The notes below the pieces were generated by a model, which did not search any database, was not told the origin of the DNA, and was given only the letters and a program-made list of their open reading frames with translations. The position numbers were made by a program, and so were the translations under genes. DNA of 27,997 nucleotides from an uncultured Kiritimatiellota bacterium (GTDB lineage Bacteria > Verrucomicrobiota > Kiritimatiellia > RFP12 > UBA1067): assembly GCA_934675625.1 (NCBI GenBank), contig CAKURH010000049.1, positions 1 to 27,997 on the forward strand, written 5' to 3'. Each line of letters begins with the position of its first letter. Within the stretch, counting starts at the first letter, position 1. This document shows, piece by piece, positions 14,260 to 23,108 of this stretch.

Positions 14260-15272
14260 AAGTGTTGCTGTACGATACGACGAATGCCTTTTTGACGCCA
14301 GGGGGGAAAACCACCCATGCGCAGAAACTCAAAAAGGAGATTGGCAGACTCGGAATCGACATTGATTTTGGGCGTTGGTGGGACAAAAGCCAGCAGGGTG
14401 CAGATCTCATCCATTTCCTGTCGGTGAACCCGATCATGCTGAAGACTGTGAGGGCACTTGGCATCAAGAGCTTCTACAGCATGATCTTTGACTTCGAGAC
14501 GAACCGCAGTCTGCTCCATCAGCGCAAGGCAATTCTGAAGACTCGCCTCTTCGACATGATGCCGAAGGGTGTCCGCAACATGGCGTGGTGGCATGCTCTG
14601 CCATATGTTGATCGAGTGCAGTTCATGCATGCGCAGGATCGCGATTGCGCCCTTAGGTTCTATCCGAAACAGCTTACGATGGATCGCACGGTGATCATCC
14701 CCCATGCATATGACCCAGATGATATGTTCATCAGCGATGGGCTCGACATCAATGAAAAGAATCTGCCCGACAGGTACCTGATCTCTTGCGCAAACATTTC
14801 TCCACGCAAGCAGACGCTGAAACTTGCCCGGCTTGCGAAGTTGGCCAAGGTGCCGGTGGTGTTCATGGGCGGACACAACCCGTGCGATCCGTACTTTAAG
14901 GCATTTGAAGCCGAGGTTGACAATCGATATGTGTTCTATCCCGGCTATGTCGAAAAGGAGTGGCGTGACTGCATCGAGCGGAACGCTTCTGGGTATGTGC
15001 TGCTGTCGCTCGGTGAAAGCGGGTGCATTGCCGTCTATGAGGCGGCGGCATATCAGATGCCGTTGTTGCTTTCAAATCTTCCGTGGGCGTGGGGGTATGA
15101 CCGCCCGACGGACATTTATTTCTGTGATCAGGATGATGAGGCGAAAGCCGTGGAACAGATCGCCGACTTCTATGTGAAGTCTGGCCATCTCGACCACAAG
15201 CCGTTCAACGCCATGACGTGGGCCGAGGTCGCAAGGCTCTACGTTTCCGAATACGAAAGGCTGTTCGCATGA
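14256..15272 (+). CDS. Glycosyltransferase family 4-like
   Basis: The product has 338 aa, and its ATG overlaps the preceding stop by 4 nt. It opens MKVLLYDTTNAFLTPGGKTT. The C-domain has LISCANISPRKQTLKLARLA, VFMGGHNPCDP and FYPGYVEKEW, with an EX7E in LGESGCIAVYEAAAYQMPLL. The protein is short for GT4 but has both Rossmann halves. It is one of at least four GT-B enzymes in the chain, which suggests a repeat unit of several sugars. Confidence 0.82.
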   Translation: MKVLLYDTTNAFLTPGGKTTHAQKLKKEIGRLGIDIDFGRWWDKSQQGADLIHFLSVNPIMLKTVRALGIKSFYSMIFDFETNRSLLHQRKAILKTRLFDMMPKGVRNMAWWHALPYVDRVQFMHAQDRDCALRFYPKQLTMDRTVIIPHAYDPDDMFISDGLDINEKNLPDRYLISCANISPRKQTLKLARLAKLAKVPVVFMGGHNPCDPYFKAFEAEVDNRYVFYPGYVEKEWRDCIERNASGYVLLSLGESGCIAVYEAAAYQMPLLLSNLPWAWGYDRPTDIYFCDQDDEAKAVEQIADFYVKSGHLDHKPFNAMTWAEVARLYVSEYERLFA

Positions 15273-16291
15273 TCTGCATCGCTTGGAGTGGGTTTCCGCA
15301 ATATGCGGCAAGATGCGTCGGTGCGTTTGCCAAGACGATGGCGGAACGGGTCGTGGTGGTTGCAACGCATCCCAAGGTGCCGGTGACGGGAATGGAAGAA
15401 CTCGCTGGTTGCGAAGTCAGGTGGATAGCGAACGACGAGTGCCATGGCATCATGGAACTGCTTGGCGAGGTTCCGCGTGTCTTCGTGGTATCAGGATGGG
15501 GGACGGTAGCATTTAATCGGATGCGTGATGAAGCCAAGGCGTGTGGCGCCAGAATTGTCGGCATGTCAGACAATAATTTCGTGTTTTCTTTTAAGGAAAT
15601 TGTCAAGGCGATTCGATTTCACATGATGTTAAGGGGCCGATACGACGATTTCCTGGTGCCAGGGCGGTCTGCGGAAAGGCTGCTTCGCTTCTATGGCTTT
15701 CCCAAGGAGCATATTCATTTCGGAATGTATGCTGCCGACGATGCGGTCTTCAAATGCGGCGATCCGCTCGTTATGCGTCCCAAGAAAATTCTGTTCGTCG
15801 GGCAGCTCTGTCGAAGAAAGAATGTCGTCAACTTGGCTAAGGCTTTCCTTTCTGTAGATGAGAACACGCGGAAAGGGTGGACGCTGGAAATCTGCGGCTG
15901 TGGACCGGACAGACCACGCATTCCAGCCGACCGGTCGATCGTGGTTCATGATTTTGTTCAGCCGGAGGAGCTGGCGAAGATATACCAGTCCGCTCGCGTC
16001 TTTGCCCTGCCGAGCCGCGAAGAGCATTGGGGGGTCGTCGTTCACGAAGCGGCATTGTCCGGTTGCGCACTTCTGCTCAGCAGACAGGTCGGGGCTGCAG
16101 ACGATTTCGTCGATCAGGCGAATGCCTTTCTGTTCGATGCGAATTCGAGCCGTGAGCTAAAGGACGCAGTAGTTGCGGCATTGAATATGACAGACGAGAA
16201 GCTTGACCTTGCATATGCGCAATCAATTCAGCGAGGGAAGTCGATCAGCATCAATGGTTTTGTCAAGTCTTTGATGAAGGTTTGTAGATGA
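15269..16291 (+). CDS. Glycosyltransferase family 4
   Basis: The start is the ATG at 15269 overlapping the previous stop (MICIAWSGFPQYAARCV). The 340-aa protein has a compact N-domain, a loop RYDDFLVPGRSAERLLRFYG naming the acceptor domain edge, KILFVGQLCRRKNVVNLAKA, and the EX7E motif in REEHWGVVVHEAALSGCALL. It resembles GT4 enzymes of capsule clusters. Specificity is unknown. Confidence 0.83.
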   Translation: MICIAWSGFPQYAARCVGAFAKTMAERVVVVATHPKVPVTGMEELAGCEVRWIANDECHGIMELLGEVPRVFVVSGWGTVAFNRMRDEAKACGARIVGMSDNNFVFSFKEIVKAIRFHMMLRGRYDDFLVPGRSAERLLRFYGFPKEHIHFGMYAADDAVFKCGDPLVMRPKKILFVGQLCRRKNVVNLAKAFLSVDENTRKGWTLEICGCGPDRPRIPADRSIVVHDFVQPEELAKIYQSARVFALPSREEHWGVVVHEAALSGCALLLSRQVGAADDFVDQANAFLFDANSSRELKDAVVAALNMTDEKLDLAYAQSIQRGKSISINGFVKSLMKVCR

Positions 16292-17220
16292 AACGCAATG
16301 CGGCAATAGAGTTCTTCCGTTTGGGCATGATGTTCGGCATTGTGCTGTTGCACGTCATAACCAAGACAGGATATTGCCATCGTGGGCTTGATAATTTGCT
16401 TTCGCCTTGCGTACTCGGTTTTGTCTTTATTTCAGGCTATTTTGGAATTCGCTTCTCTTGGGCGAAGATTGTCCGCCTCCTTGTTCTTGCCGTGTTTTGC
16501 TCTTCTTTCATGTATGTGTTTGGATGGCTTTGGGGGCTGTATGAATTCAGTCTATCACAATGCTTGAAGGGGGGACAGGGCTATTGGTTTTTGTACGCTT
16601 ACATAGCCCTTATGATGCTTTCGCCCCTGCTCAACGCGGCTGTTGACCGGCTTAAGGATGATCGCCGAGCGATGCTTGGCGCGTTTACTCCCGTTGTTGC
16701 CCTTATTTATGGTTGGTCGTATGCGAGTGGCCTTCCCATTGTGGGGGACTGGATGCCGAAGGTCGTTGGATTCGGATCATTGAGTTTATTGTCGTTGGTG
16801 GGAGCCTACTTGACGGCACGAGTCATTCGTCTGACGAACATTGCATTCCGCAAAACCATGTGGGGTTTGCTTCTTGCGTTGTCGGGTGCATTTGTGTTTG
16901 CAGGATTTTATCACCATAACTCGCCGTTTGCGTTGGTTCTTGCAATGTCGCTCTTTATGATTATAAAAGAGCTTGAATTCAATAGCAAATTGTCGGCTGT
17001 TGTGCTCTTTCTTGCACCATCTGCGTTGTCGGTGTATCTGTTGCATTGCACGACCTTCGGCATGGCTTTGCTGTCGTCGGCGATGAAGATGCTTGTTGGG
17101 AATTTAGGCGTCAACGTTTATTTGTCATATTTTATTGTCGCAGTGCTTGGATTCTCAGTTTGTCTGGTGGCGGATGTGGCACGGCGCAGCGTACTTGGTT
17201 TGTTTAGGAGAAAAAGTTGA
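16288..17220 (+). CDS. Membrane acyltransferase (acyltransferase family 3)
   Basis: The 310-aa integral membrane protein opens MKRNAAIEFFRLGMMFGIVL. The motif LLHV near residue 20 contains the conserved histidine of acyltransferase-3 proteins. About nine or ten membrane segments follow, with FVFISGYFGIRFSW and a late LSVYLLHCTTFGMALL. It probably O-acetylates (or otherwise acylates) a sugar of the repeat unit. It overlaps the previous gene by 4 nt and is followed one base later by the GT11-like gene. Confidence 0.82.
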   Translation: MKRNAAIEFFRLGMMFGIVLLHVITKTGYCHRGLDNLLSPCVLGFVFISGYFGIRFSWAKIVRLLVLAVFCSSFMYVFGWLWGLYEFSLSQCLKGGQGYWFLYAYIALMMLSPLLNAAVDRLKDDRRAMLGAFTPVVALIYGWSYASGLPIVGDWMPKVVGFGSLSLLSLVGAYLTARVIRLTNIAFRKTMWGLLLALSGAFVFAGFYHHNSPFALVLAMSLFMIIKELEFNSKLSAVVLFLAPSALSVYLLHCTTFGMALLSSAMKMLVGNLGVNVYLSYFIVAVLGFSVCLVADVARRSVLGLFRRKS

Positions 17221-17221
17221 T

Positions 17222-18016
17222 ATGTTTGTCTTTCCGAGATTTAATCGCACAGGACTTTGCAATATGCTTTTCCCTTGGGCAAGGGCCGTGACGTATTGCC
17301 ATGAGCATGGATTGAAGATGATAGCCCCTCAGTGGACAGACTTCAAGCGCATTGGCCCTTGGCTTCGTGGTGAGCGGGATAAGAGGTATTATCTAAATCA
17401 ATTTACGAATGACGGATATGTGTCGAATTGGCTTGGCCTGCGCCCAAAGGTCTGTCCGACAAAGGTATTTTCGGGTATGGACGGTTTTTTTGAGCCATTT
17501 ATTGATTCTCAAGAACTGGTCAGACATGAGCTCTGGCGGATAGCTAATCCGAAATTAGCGATTGCCGCTAAAGCCATTGGCAAAGAGTGGTTCATTGGAT
17601 GCCATGTCCGGCGTGGAGATTTTGTCGTTAATGGGCAATGGACTGGTGATGAATGGTACATTGCCGCAATAAAGAAAGCACGACAACTGGTTGGCAATCT
17701 GCCAGTAAAGATATTTAGTGATTCAGATGGCGGACAGTTAAAGGGTATTACGGACGCTGTGAATGATTCTGTGGTGATGCCATCCGGCGCGGCAATACAC
17801 GATCTTCTCTCTCTCTCTCTCTCTCAGGCACTTGTTTGTACGTCTTGTTCGACCTTCAGCATGTGGGCGGTGTTTCTTGGGCAAATGCCAAGCATCTGGA
17901 CGAAATCGCGTCCACTTCCTCCGAGGATTTATACTGGAGGAAGAGAGGCGAGACGGATTTTATTAGGTGCGGATGCAGAGGACGAAGTGGCCTGGTGGAC
18001 AAAGGATAAAAGATGA
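17222..18016 (+). CDS. Glycosyltransferase family 11-like (alpha-1,2-fucosyltransferase-like)
   Basis: The ATG at 17222 is chosen because the preceding acyltransferase ends at 17220. The 264-aa protein carries the GT11/GT10-type donor motif CHVRRGDF (H128-F134) and a late TSCSTFSMWAVFLGQ. Typical enzymes of this group transfer fucose from GDP-fucose, but no GDP-fucose synthesis genes are in the window, so the donor is uncertain. A (TC)10 tract at 17806-17825 encodes LLSLSLSQ at residues 195-202 in the conserved region before STFS. One unit gained or lost would truncate the enzyme. Confidence 0.78.
   Translation: MFVFPRFNRTGLCNMLFPWARAVTYCHEHGLKMIAPQWTDFKRIGPWLRGERDKRYYLNQFTNDGYVSNWLGLRPKVCPTKVFSGMDGFFEPFIDSQELVRHELWRIANPKLAIAAKAIGKEWFIGCHVRRGDFVVNGQWTGDEWYIAAIKKARQLVGNLPVKIFSDSDGGQLKGITDAVNDSVVMPSGAAIHDLLSLSLSQALVCTSCSTFSMWAVFLGQMPSIWTKSRPLPPRIYTGGREARRILLGADAEDEVAWWTKDKR
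17806..17825 (+). repeat. (TC)10 simple-sequence tract in GT11-like CDS
   Basis: Ten TC units without interruption lie inside the glycosyltransferase reading frame, with the gene presently in frame (ON). The length and position in a surface-structure gene fit a slipped-strand phase-variation switch. Confidence 0.9.
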
Positions 18017-19179
18017 ATATGAAAATACTTTGGTCAGGCCCGTATTATAGTGATTATGCGCTCAAGATGAAGACGACCTTGGCGCCGTCGGAGTTGAGGT
18101 GGAGCGTCGGCCTCATGTCTGCCGTCAATAAGATTGCGGAGGTTGAGGTGGTCAATCATGTTCCAGAACAGCGATGGCCAAAAGGGCGGATCATTTGGCA
18201 GGGCGGCGATGCCAAATGGTTTCGGGATGATTTGCCGCTGTCAAGAATAGGCTATCTGAATGTGGTGGGGCTGAAGAACATCTGGCTTTGTCAGGCGTAT
18301 GCGAGGACGGTAAGAAAGATGTTGCAGCAGGGCGGATTCAATGTGTTCATGTGTTATAACTCGCTACATCCATATCATGTGGCCGCAATGCGGGAGGCAA
18401 AGAAACTTGGCGTAAAGGTTGTTCCGATCATACTTGACGGGGATGACCCTCGCGGTGATGGTTGGAGGAAGTTGACAAGAGACAATCGCTATGCTGATGG
18501 GGTTGTGTTCTTGTCGTATTGGGCGTATCGCAATTATCCAGCGATGGCAGGCAACGGAAGATGCCATATCCTGCATTTGGATGGTGGGGAGGTGCGATGG
18601 CGAGGGGGGAAGCGTTACCCCTCGCCTGTCGCGCGTGAGCCTTTTACGATTGTTCACACTGGCGCACTTGACAAATGGCGAGGGCTTCGTGTGATGCAAA
18701 AGCTTCTGAAAGTGTTTGATCGTCGGGACGTGCGATTCGTGTTCTGTGGAAGATGTGACAAGACGAAACGGTTGGCAGAACTTGGAAATGATTCTCGGAT
18801 TGAGGTGAAGGGGTTCGTGTCCGAGAAAGAAATGGATGAGATTTGTCGCCGTGCGGATGCCTTTATCAGCGTTCGAGATCCCGAAGTTGGCGATAACGTG
18901 CTTAATTATCCGAGCAAGATCCCATATTGCCTTTCATGGGGCAAGCCAGTGATCAGCACATGGGTTGAATCTTTTTCGCCCGATTATCGAGATGTCCTTG
19001 TTGTCCCGGAAGAAAATAACGCGGTTGGTGTCGCAAAGAAGATGAATGAGATTATCTCATGGACTGATGCGCAGAGGTCTGTGCATTCTGAATTGCAACG
19101 TCGCTGGTTTGAAGCGCACAAGACGTGGAACGTTCAAGCACATAGGTTAGTGGAATTCCTCGGCAATGAGGTTTTGTAG
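18013..19179 (+). CDS. Glycosyltransferase family 4-like
   Basis: A 388-aa protein whose ATG overlaps the GT11-like stop by 4 nt (MNMKILWSGPYYSDYALK; Met3 is also possible). The N-domain includes MREAKKLGVKVVPIILDGDD. The C-domain begins FTIVHTGALDKWRGLRVMQK and continues with FVFCGRCDKTKRLAELG and DAFISVRDPEVGDNVLNYPS. The classical EX7E is not clear, so the enzyme may be a divergent GT-B member. It is the last gene of the overlapping chain; 60 nt follow before the next gene. Confidence 0.75.
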   Translation: MNMKILWSGPYYSDYALKMKTTLAPSELRWSVGLMSAVNKIAEVEVVNHVPEQRWPKGRIIWQGGDAKWFRDDLPLSRIGYLNVVGLKNIWLCQAYARTVRKMLQQGGFNVFMCYNSLHPYHVAAMREAKKLGVKVVPIILDGDDPRGDGWRKLTRDNRYADGVVFLSYWAYRNYPAMAGNGRCHILHLDGGEVRWRGGKRYPSPVAREPFTIVHTGALDKWRGLRVMQKLLKVFDRRDVRFVFCGRCDKTKRLAELGNDSRIEVKGFVSEKEMDEICRRADAFISVRDPEVGDNVLNYPSKIPYCLSWGKPVISTWVESFSPDYRDVLVVPEENNAVGVAKKMNEIISWTDAQRSVHSELQRRWFEAHKTWNVQAHRLVEFLGNEVL

Positions 19180-19239
19180 TAATTGTATTATTAGACGATA
19201 TGGAATAGACGTGGAGGTTTGTGAACTGAGGCTAAAGAA

Positions 19240-20364
19240 ATGAAAGTGGTACACATAATTTCGAAGATTTCGCGAGAGGGTGGTGGTCCCAGCCGCTCAA
19301 GTCAAGCATTGGTTGCGGCATTGAATGCGTCTGGATGTGAGACTTGGCTCCTAAGTTGTCATGAAGGTGACGTGACTTGGGTGGATGGTGTCACACATTT
19401 TGTGGCGCCTCAGGTTGGTGAACGACTAACAGATTTCTTTATGCGACAATTTGCGGCGGTAAAACCTGACGTAGTGCATTTGCATGGAATTTGGGATTGG
19501 CAGATCCATTTGGCGGGGAAAGCTGCGAGGTCTTTGGGAATACCGTATGTAGTGGCACCGCGAGGGATGTTGGAACCGTGGAGTCTTGCGCACAAGAAAT
19601 GGAAGAAGCGGTTCGCGATGGCACTTTATCAGCGGAACGACCTGAAGAATGCTGCGGCTCTTCATGCGACGGCGCATCGTGAGGCCGAGCAGTTCCGGAG
19701 GTTGGGTTTTACGCAGATGATCATTGAGTCTCCGAACGGAGTCATTGTGCCTACAGAGGATGAGACTGTATTTACGGGCAACGCGAATAATCATGGATCT
19801 CGACGAGTCTTGTTTGTCTCTCGGATGCATGCGAAGAAGGGTGTACTGGAGTTGATTGAAGCATGGGCGCGAGTGAAGCCGCAAGACTGGCAGTGTGAAC
19901 TCGTCTATACGCTGAATGGTGAAGAAGAACAGGTGTATGAGTCTAAGGTGAAGGCGAGAATAAAGGAACTTGGCGTTGAAACGCAATTCATTCTGACGGG
20001 GCCGCTAAATGACGATGCAAAATGGGCGGCATATGCGCGGGCCGATCTCTTTGTGTTGCCGACATATTCGGAGAACTTCGGCATTGTCGTCACGGAGGCC
20101 CTTTGGGCGGGGGTGCCCGTCATCACGACGAAAGGAACGCCGTGGCAAGAACTGGAAGAGTGTCACTGCGGCTGGAGGATTGATTTGCCGCCGAAAGCGA
20201 GCCTTGACGTGGCTCTGCGCGAAGCGATGGCGTTGCCACGGGATGCCTTGCGCGAGATGGGCGCGCGTGGGCGGAAGTTGGTGGAAGAGAAGTATACGTG
20301 GAAGGCTGTTTGTGACGCAATGGTTGAGGGGTATCGAAGGATTGTTAATGGATTGACCGTGTAG
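19240..20364 (+). CDS. Glycosyltransferase family 4
   Basis: This 374-aa protein opens MKVVHIISKISREGGGPSRS, with a P-loop-like G-rich acceptor loop. VVHLHGIWDWQIHLA and PYVVAPRGMLEPWSLAHK are typical of WcaI/PssF-like enzymes near colanic-acid genes. VLFVSRMHAKKGVLELIEAW starts the C-domain, and the EX7E is in SENFGIVVTEALWAGVPVI. A ribosome site (GAGG) lies before the ATG. It is not overlapped by its neighbours, unlike the preceding chain, and may have its own expression. Confidence 0.87.
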   Translation: MKVVHIISKISREGGGPSRSSQALVAALNASGCETWLLSCHEGDVTWVDGVTHFVAPQVGERLTDFFMRQFAAVKPDVVHLHGIWDWQIHLAGKAARSLGIPYVVAPRGMLEPWSLAHKKWKKRFAMALYQRNDLKNAAALHATAHREAEQFRRLGFTQMIIESPNGVIVPTEDETVFTGNANNHGSRRVLFVSRMHAKKGVLELIEAWARVKPQDWQCELVYTLNGEEEQVYESKVKARIKELGVETQFILTGPLNDDAKWAAYARADLFVLPTYSENFGIVVTEALWAGVPVITTKGTPWQELEECHCGWRIDLPPKASLDVALREAMALPRDALREMGARGRKLVEEKYTWKAVCDAMVEGYRRIVNGLTV

Positions 20365-20398
20365 AGTTGTCGAATTGTAGAAGAAGAGAAGTGTGAAG

Positions 20399-20953
20399 AT
20401 GAAAGAACTTGATCTCAAGAATTATCGGAATCGGCATTCGCTGAAAAGCAAGATCGCTCGAACGTTGTGGAATGTCGTGTGGTTTTTCTTGTTTCGCCCG
20501 ACACCACGCGGCAATCTGTTCCGTCCGTGGCGGATTTTGCTGTTGAAGTTGTTCGGTGCAGATGTGAAGTGGTCGAGCAACGTGCTGCCGAGTTGCCGCA
20601 TTTGGCAGCCGTGGAAATTGAAGATGGGGGCGTATGCGTGCTTGAGCGCGGATGTCAATTGCTATGCGGTTGCTCCGGTTGTACTTGGTGACAATGCTGT
20701 GGTGAGTCAGGGCGTCAAGCTTTGTACGGCTTCACACGATATTGCGTCGCCAATTATGGAACTGACGTATGCGCCGATTGTGATAGGGGCAAATGCATGG
20801 GTGGCGGCATGGTCAATCGTCCTGCCCGGCGTAAAGATCGGCGAAGGGGCGGTTGTCGGTGCCGGCGCAGTCGTCACGAGAGCTGTCGAACCATTGACGG
20901 TTGTTGCCGGCAACCCAGCGAGGGTTATTAAGAATCGGGTATTGGCACGCTAA
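20399..20953 (+). CDS. WcaF-like left-handed beta-helix acetyltransferase
   Basis: The 184-aa product is read from the ATG at 20399; a GTG two codons upstream is an alternative. The N-terminus has a hydrophobic WNVVWFFLFRPTPRGN segment. Hexapeptide turns follow (VVLGDNAVVSQGVKLCTASHD, IVIGANAWVAAWSIVLPGV, VGAGAVV), and the usual end VAGNPARVIKNR closes it. The His in TASHD is the expected catalytic base. It would O-acetylate a saccharide using acetyl-CoA in the cytoplasm and complements the membrane acyltransferase at 16288. Confidence 0.85.
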   Translation: MKELDLKNYRNRHSLKSKIARTLWNVVWFFLFRPTPRGNLFRPWRILLLKLFGADVKWSSNVLPSCRIWQPWKLKMGAYACLSADVNCYAVAPVVLGDNAVVSQGVKLCTASHDIASPIMELTYAPIVIGANAWVAAWSIVLPGVKIGEGAVVGAGAVVTRAVEPLTVVAGNPARVIKNRVLAR

Positions 20954-20998
20954 GAAATTGACTATTTATTATTAAGGTGTTGATGCGTGAGGTATGTG

Positions 20999-22654
20999 AT
21001 GAAGCTTAACCGTGTCTATATTCAGACTTATAAAAATCTCAATAACATAGATGTTGATTTCTCTCAATGTGAAGGTGTTGCCGTTATTACTGGACGAAAT
21101 GGGAGTGGAAAGAGTAATTTTCTTGAAGCCTTATCTTTGATTATGAAAAGCTACATCGGCTATGATGATGTACGATCTCAACGGCTGTTTTTCAAGGCTG
21201 ATTTTGAGTCAGGTGGCAAATATTTCCAGATAGAACAAATGCCGTCTGAAAATCGGATACAGGTCACGAATACTTGTCGCTGTGGGGTTCCACATCAACA
21301 AGTGATTGCGATGTATTGCGGTGAATTCATGCGCCTACTAGAGTGCGGTTATAGGAAAGATGAAGGGTGGTTCTCACCGCCGGATTTAACGGCTGTATCG
21401 GCAGAAGATTTCCCGGTCGCGCTCTTGACGATATTGATGGAAAATGAGGGAGTTCTCTCTGAGACATTAGATCTAATTTCAGCGGAAGCAAAGTGTGAGA
21501 GTGTTTCTTTTAGGTTAGTGGGGCAGAGTGCTATTGACCCAGAGTGTGGGCCTGTTGATGAACTGGAAGACATATTGTGGAAACTAGAGAAGATTGCTCC
21601 ACGTGAAGATGACATACGAGAGATTCCGTTTGTAGATTTCGTGAAATTAATCAAATTAGGACAAGATGTCTCCTCTAGAACGTTTTACTGGGCTTTGTCT
21701 CAACTTTTGTTAAAGGCTTCCCCTCAACATTTAGAGGATGTTAATGTCTCATTCGTCATGCCCAACGAGACAAGGTTCTCTTCAGATGATTTGAGCGAGG
21801 GTGAGAAACGAATTATAATGCTTAGGGCTGTATGTGATTTTCTCGCAGAGGATGATGCCCTTTTACTTCTGGATGAACCAGATGCCTATATCAATGATAC
21901 AAGAAAACTGGATTTGTATGATCTAATCGTCAAGAGTGCAAAACGGGGGATTACAATAATTATGACGACTCATTCTCCGGTTTTGATTGACCATGTACCA
22001 GTACAACAATTATTTGTATTTCAGAAAGAGAATGGTGTCGTGAAAATTCATAAAGGAGATGAGTTTAATCCTCTTTTCACCTTAACTGATACACGGATGT
22101 CAATCTTCTCGATTAAACCTATTCTGATGGTTGAAGGAAAGAGTGATGTGTACATCATTGAACGGGCGATTGCGGCATTAGGTAGGCTATCTCCAGACAA
22201 ATATGGTGATTTCTGTTTAAGACATGAATTTGATATTTATTTTATGGCAGGTGCGCAATATGCAATTGAACAGTTGAAACTTTTTGAGAAACAATTCCCC
22301 AAACGGAGAATTGAATTGATTTTTGATAATGACAATGGTGGCCGGAAGGGATTCTCTGATGCGAAGAAAATGACTTTACGAAATGCAAATATACGGGTAC
22401 ATCTCCTTCCTTCTCCAAATGGTGAGATTGTGGATTGTGGTATCGAGGATTATTTTAGTAAGAAGTATCTGAACCAGAGAATCAGCGACTATCTTTCGTC
22501 ACCTAACTATAAGAGTTTCATGTCATTGCCTAATCTGAAAGAGGTTTTAAAGCAGGAATTTGCGGGGAAAGGGTCTATTGTCCCCTGTGATGAGGAGTTT
22601 ACTTATTTCAGACCCGTTGTTGATTTGCTTATGAGCTTACGGGAAAAGCATTGA
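20999..22654 (+). CDS. OLD-family ATP-dependent endonuclease (ATPase-TOPRIM)
   Basis: The start chosen is the ATG at 20999, with AGGT 5 nt upstream; a GTG at 20987 is also in frame. The 551-aa chain has Walker A GRNGSGKS (32-39), the signature LSEGEKRIIML, Walker B LLLLDEPDAYIND (D292-E293) and TTHSPVLID. A C-terminal TOPRIM domain follows with LMVEGKSDVYIIE (E379), IFDNDNGG (D443, D445) and VDCGIEDYF. This is the single-chain OLD architecture used in phage defence (for example P2 OLD; Gabija A has a related layout). No UvrD-like partner gene follows, so it may act alone. The gene is A+T-richer than its neighbours, a sign of transfer, and stands between the polysaccharide genes and a long gap. 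Confidence 0.88.
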   Translation: MKLNRVYIQTYKNLNNIDVDFSQCEGVAVITGRNGSGKSNFLEALSLIMKSYIGYDDVRSQRLFFKADFESGGKYFQIEQMPSENRIQVTNTCRCGVPHQQVIAMYCGEFMRLLECGYRKDEGWFSPPDLTAVSAEDFPVALLTILMENEGVLSETLDLISAEAKCESVSFRLVGQSAIDPECGPVDELEDILWKLEKIAPREDDIREIPFVDFVKLIKLGQDVSSRTFYWALSQLLLKASPQHLEDVNVSFVMPNETRFSSDDLSEGEKRIIMLRAVCDFLAEDDALLLLDEPDAYINDTRKLDLYDLIVKSAKRGITIIMTTHSPVLIDHVPVQQLFVFQKENGVVKIHKGDEFNPLFTLTDTRMSIFSIKPILMVEGKSDVYIIERAIAALGRLSPDKYGDFCLRHEFDIYFMAGAQYAIEQLKLFEKQFPKRRIELIFDNDNGGRKGFSDAKKMTLRNANIRVHLLPSPNGEIVDCGIEDYFSKKYLNQRISDYLSSPNYKSFMSLPNLKEVLKQEFAGKGSIVPCDEEFTYFRPVVDLLMSLREKH

Positions 22655-23000
22655 AATGTATTATAATTGTTGGAGGTTCTGAAGTGAAAGACAAAGTGAT
22701 AGGGTATCTTTTCCGGAATCCTTCAGTCTGTTGAGTGCAAATTGTATGCGACGGTGCGGTGTGCTCAATTATTTCAAAGGTGCGTGTGGCTGTCTATGTC
22801 ACGGAAAATGCGGACTTTGTTGATGATATTTGAATGCCGGTCTTTAGCATGTGTTATCACTGTTTCGTATCCTCGAAATTCTACACAGTGTGTAGAGAAT
22901 TGAGGTGGTCACACCTTACAACCTTGATTTTTGTCGGGATACTGTTGAGGGCAACCTTGTTTTTTTGTCTTGAATGTTTCCCTGTTGAATGTCCGTTGAA
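22655..23000. other. Non-coding gap with gene-start remnant and dyad
   Basis: No full gene lies between the OLD nuclease and the next promoter. A ribosome site (TTGGAGG) followed by GTG at 22684 opens a frame of only 16 codons (VKDKVIGYLFRNPSVC), which looks like a cut-off gene start. Further on, TCTACAC (22880-22886) and GTGTAGA (22890-22896) form a clean dyad. Nothing else was recognised. Confidence 0.45.
22880..22896. promoter_or_regulatory. Operator-like inverted repeat
   Basis: TCTACAC-AGT-GTGTAGA is a 7-bp perfect dyad with a 3-nt centre about 105 nt upstream of the promoter at 23001. A similar motif (GTAGAATTCTAC) lies at 26589-26600 after the promoter of the DUF4143 gene. The function is unknown. 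Confidence 0.3.
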
Positions 23001-23030
23001 TTGACGCAGGGATGCGCTTTTTGATATCAT
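23001..23030 (+). promoter_or_regulatory. Sigma-70-type promoter (TTGACG-18-TATCAT)
   Basis: TTGACG (23001-23006) is separated by 18 nt from TATCAT (23025-23030), with an extended -10 TGA immediately before. The block from CCGTTG to the TGC after the -10 is nearly repeated at 26541-26582. It would drive the LPD3-GT2 gene. Confidence 0.65.
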
Positions 23031-23066
23031 ATTTGCATTCTGCAGCGTTCTGCGAAAAATTTTATA

Positions 23067-23108
23067 ATGAAAATTGTTGGCAAGAATGAAAAAACAAGTG
23101 CGAGATAA
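23067..23108 (+). other. 13-codon leader or gene-start remnant
   Basis: ATG at 23067 begins MKIVGKNEKTSAR followed by TAA, in a different frame from the long gene whose ATG is at 23086. Its surroundings (TTTAT..ATGAAAATT) parallel the start of the DUF4143 gene (MKIARDS at 26614), so it may be the scar of a replaced gene or a small upstream reading frame. Confidence 0.35.
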
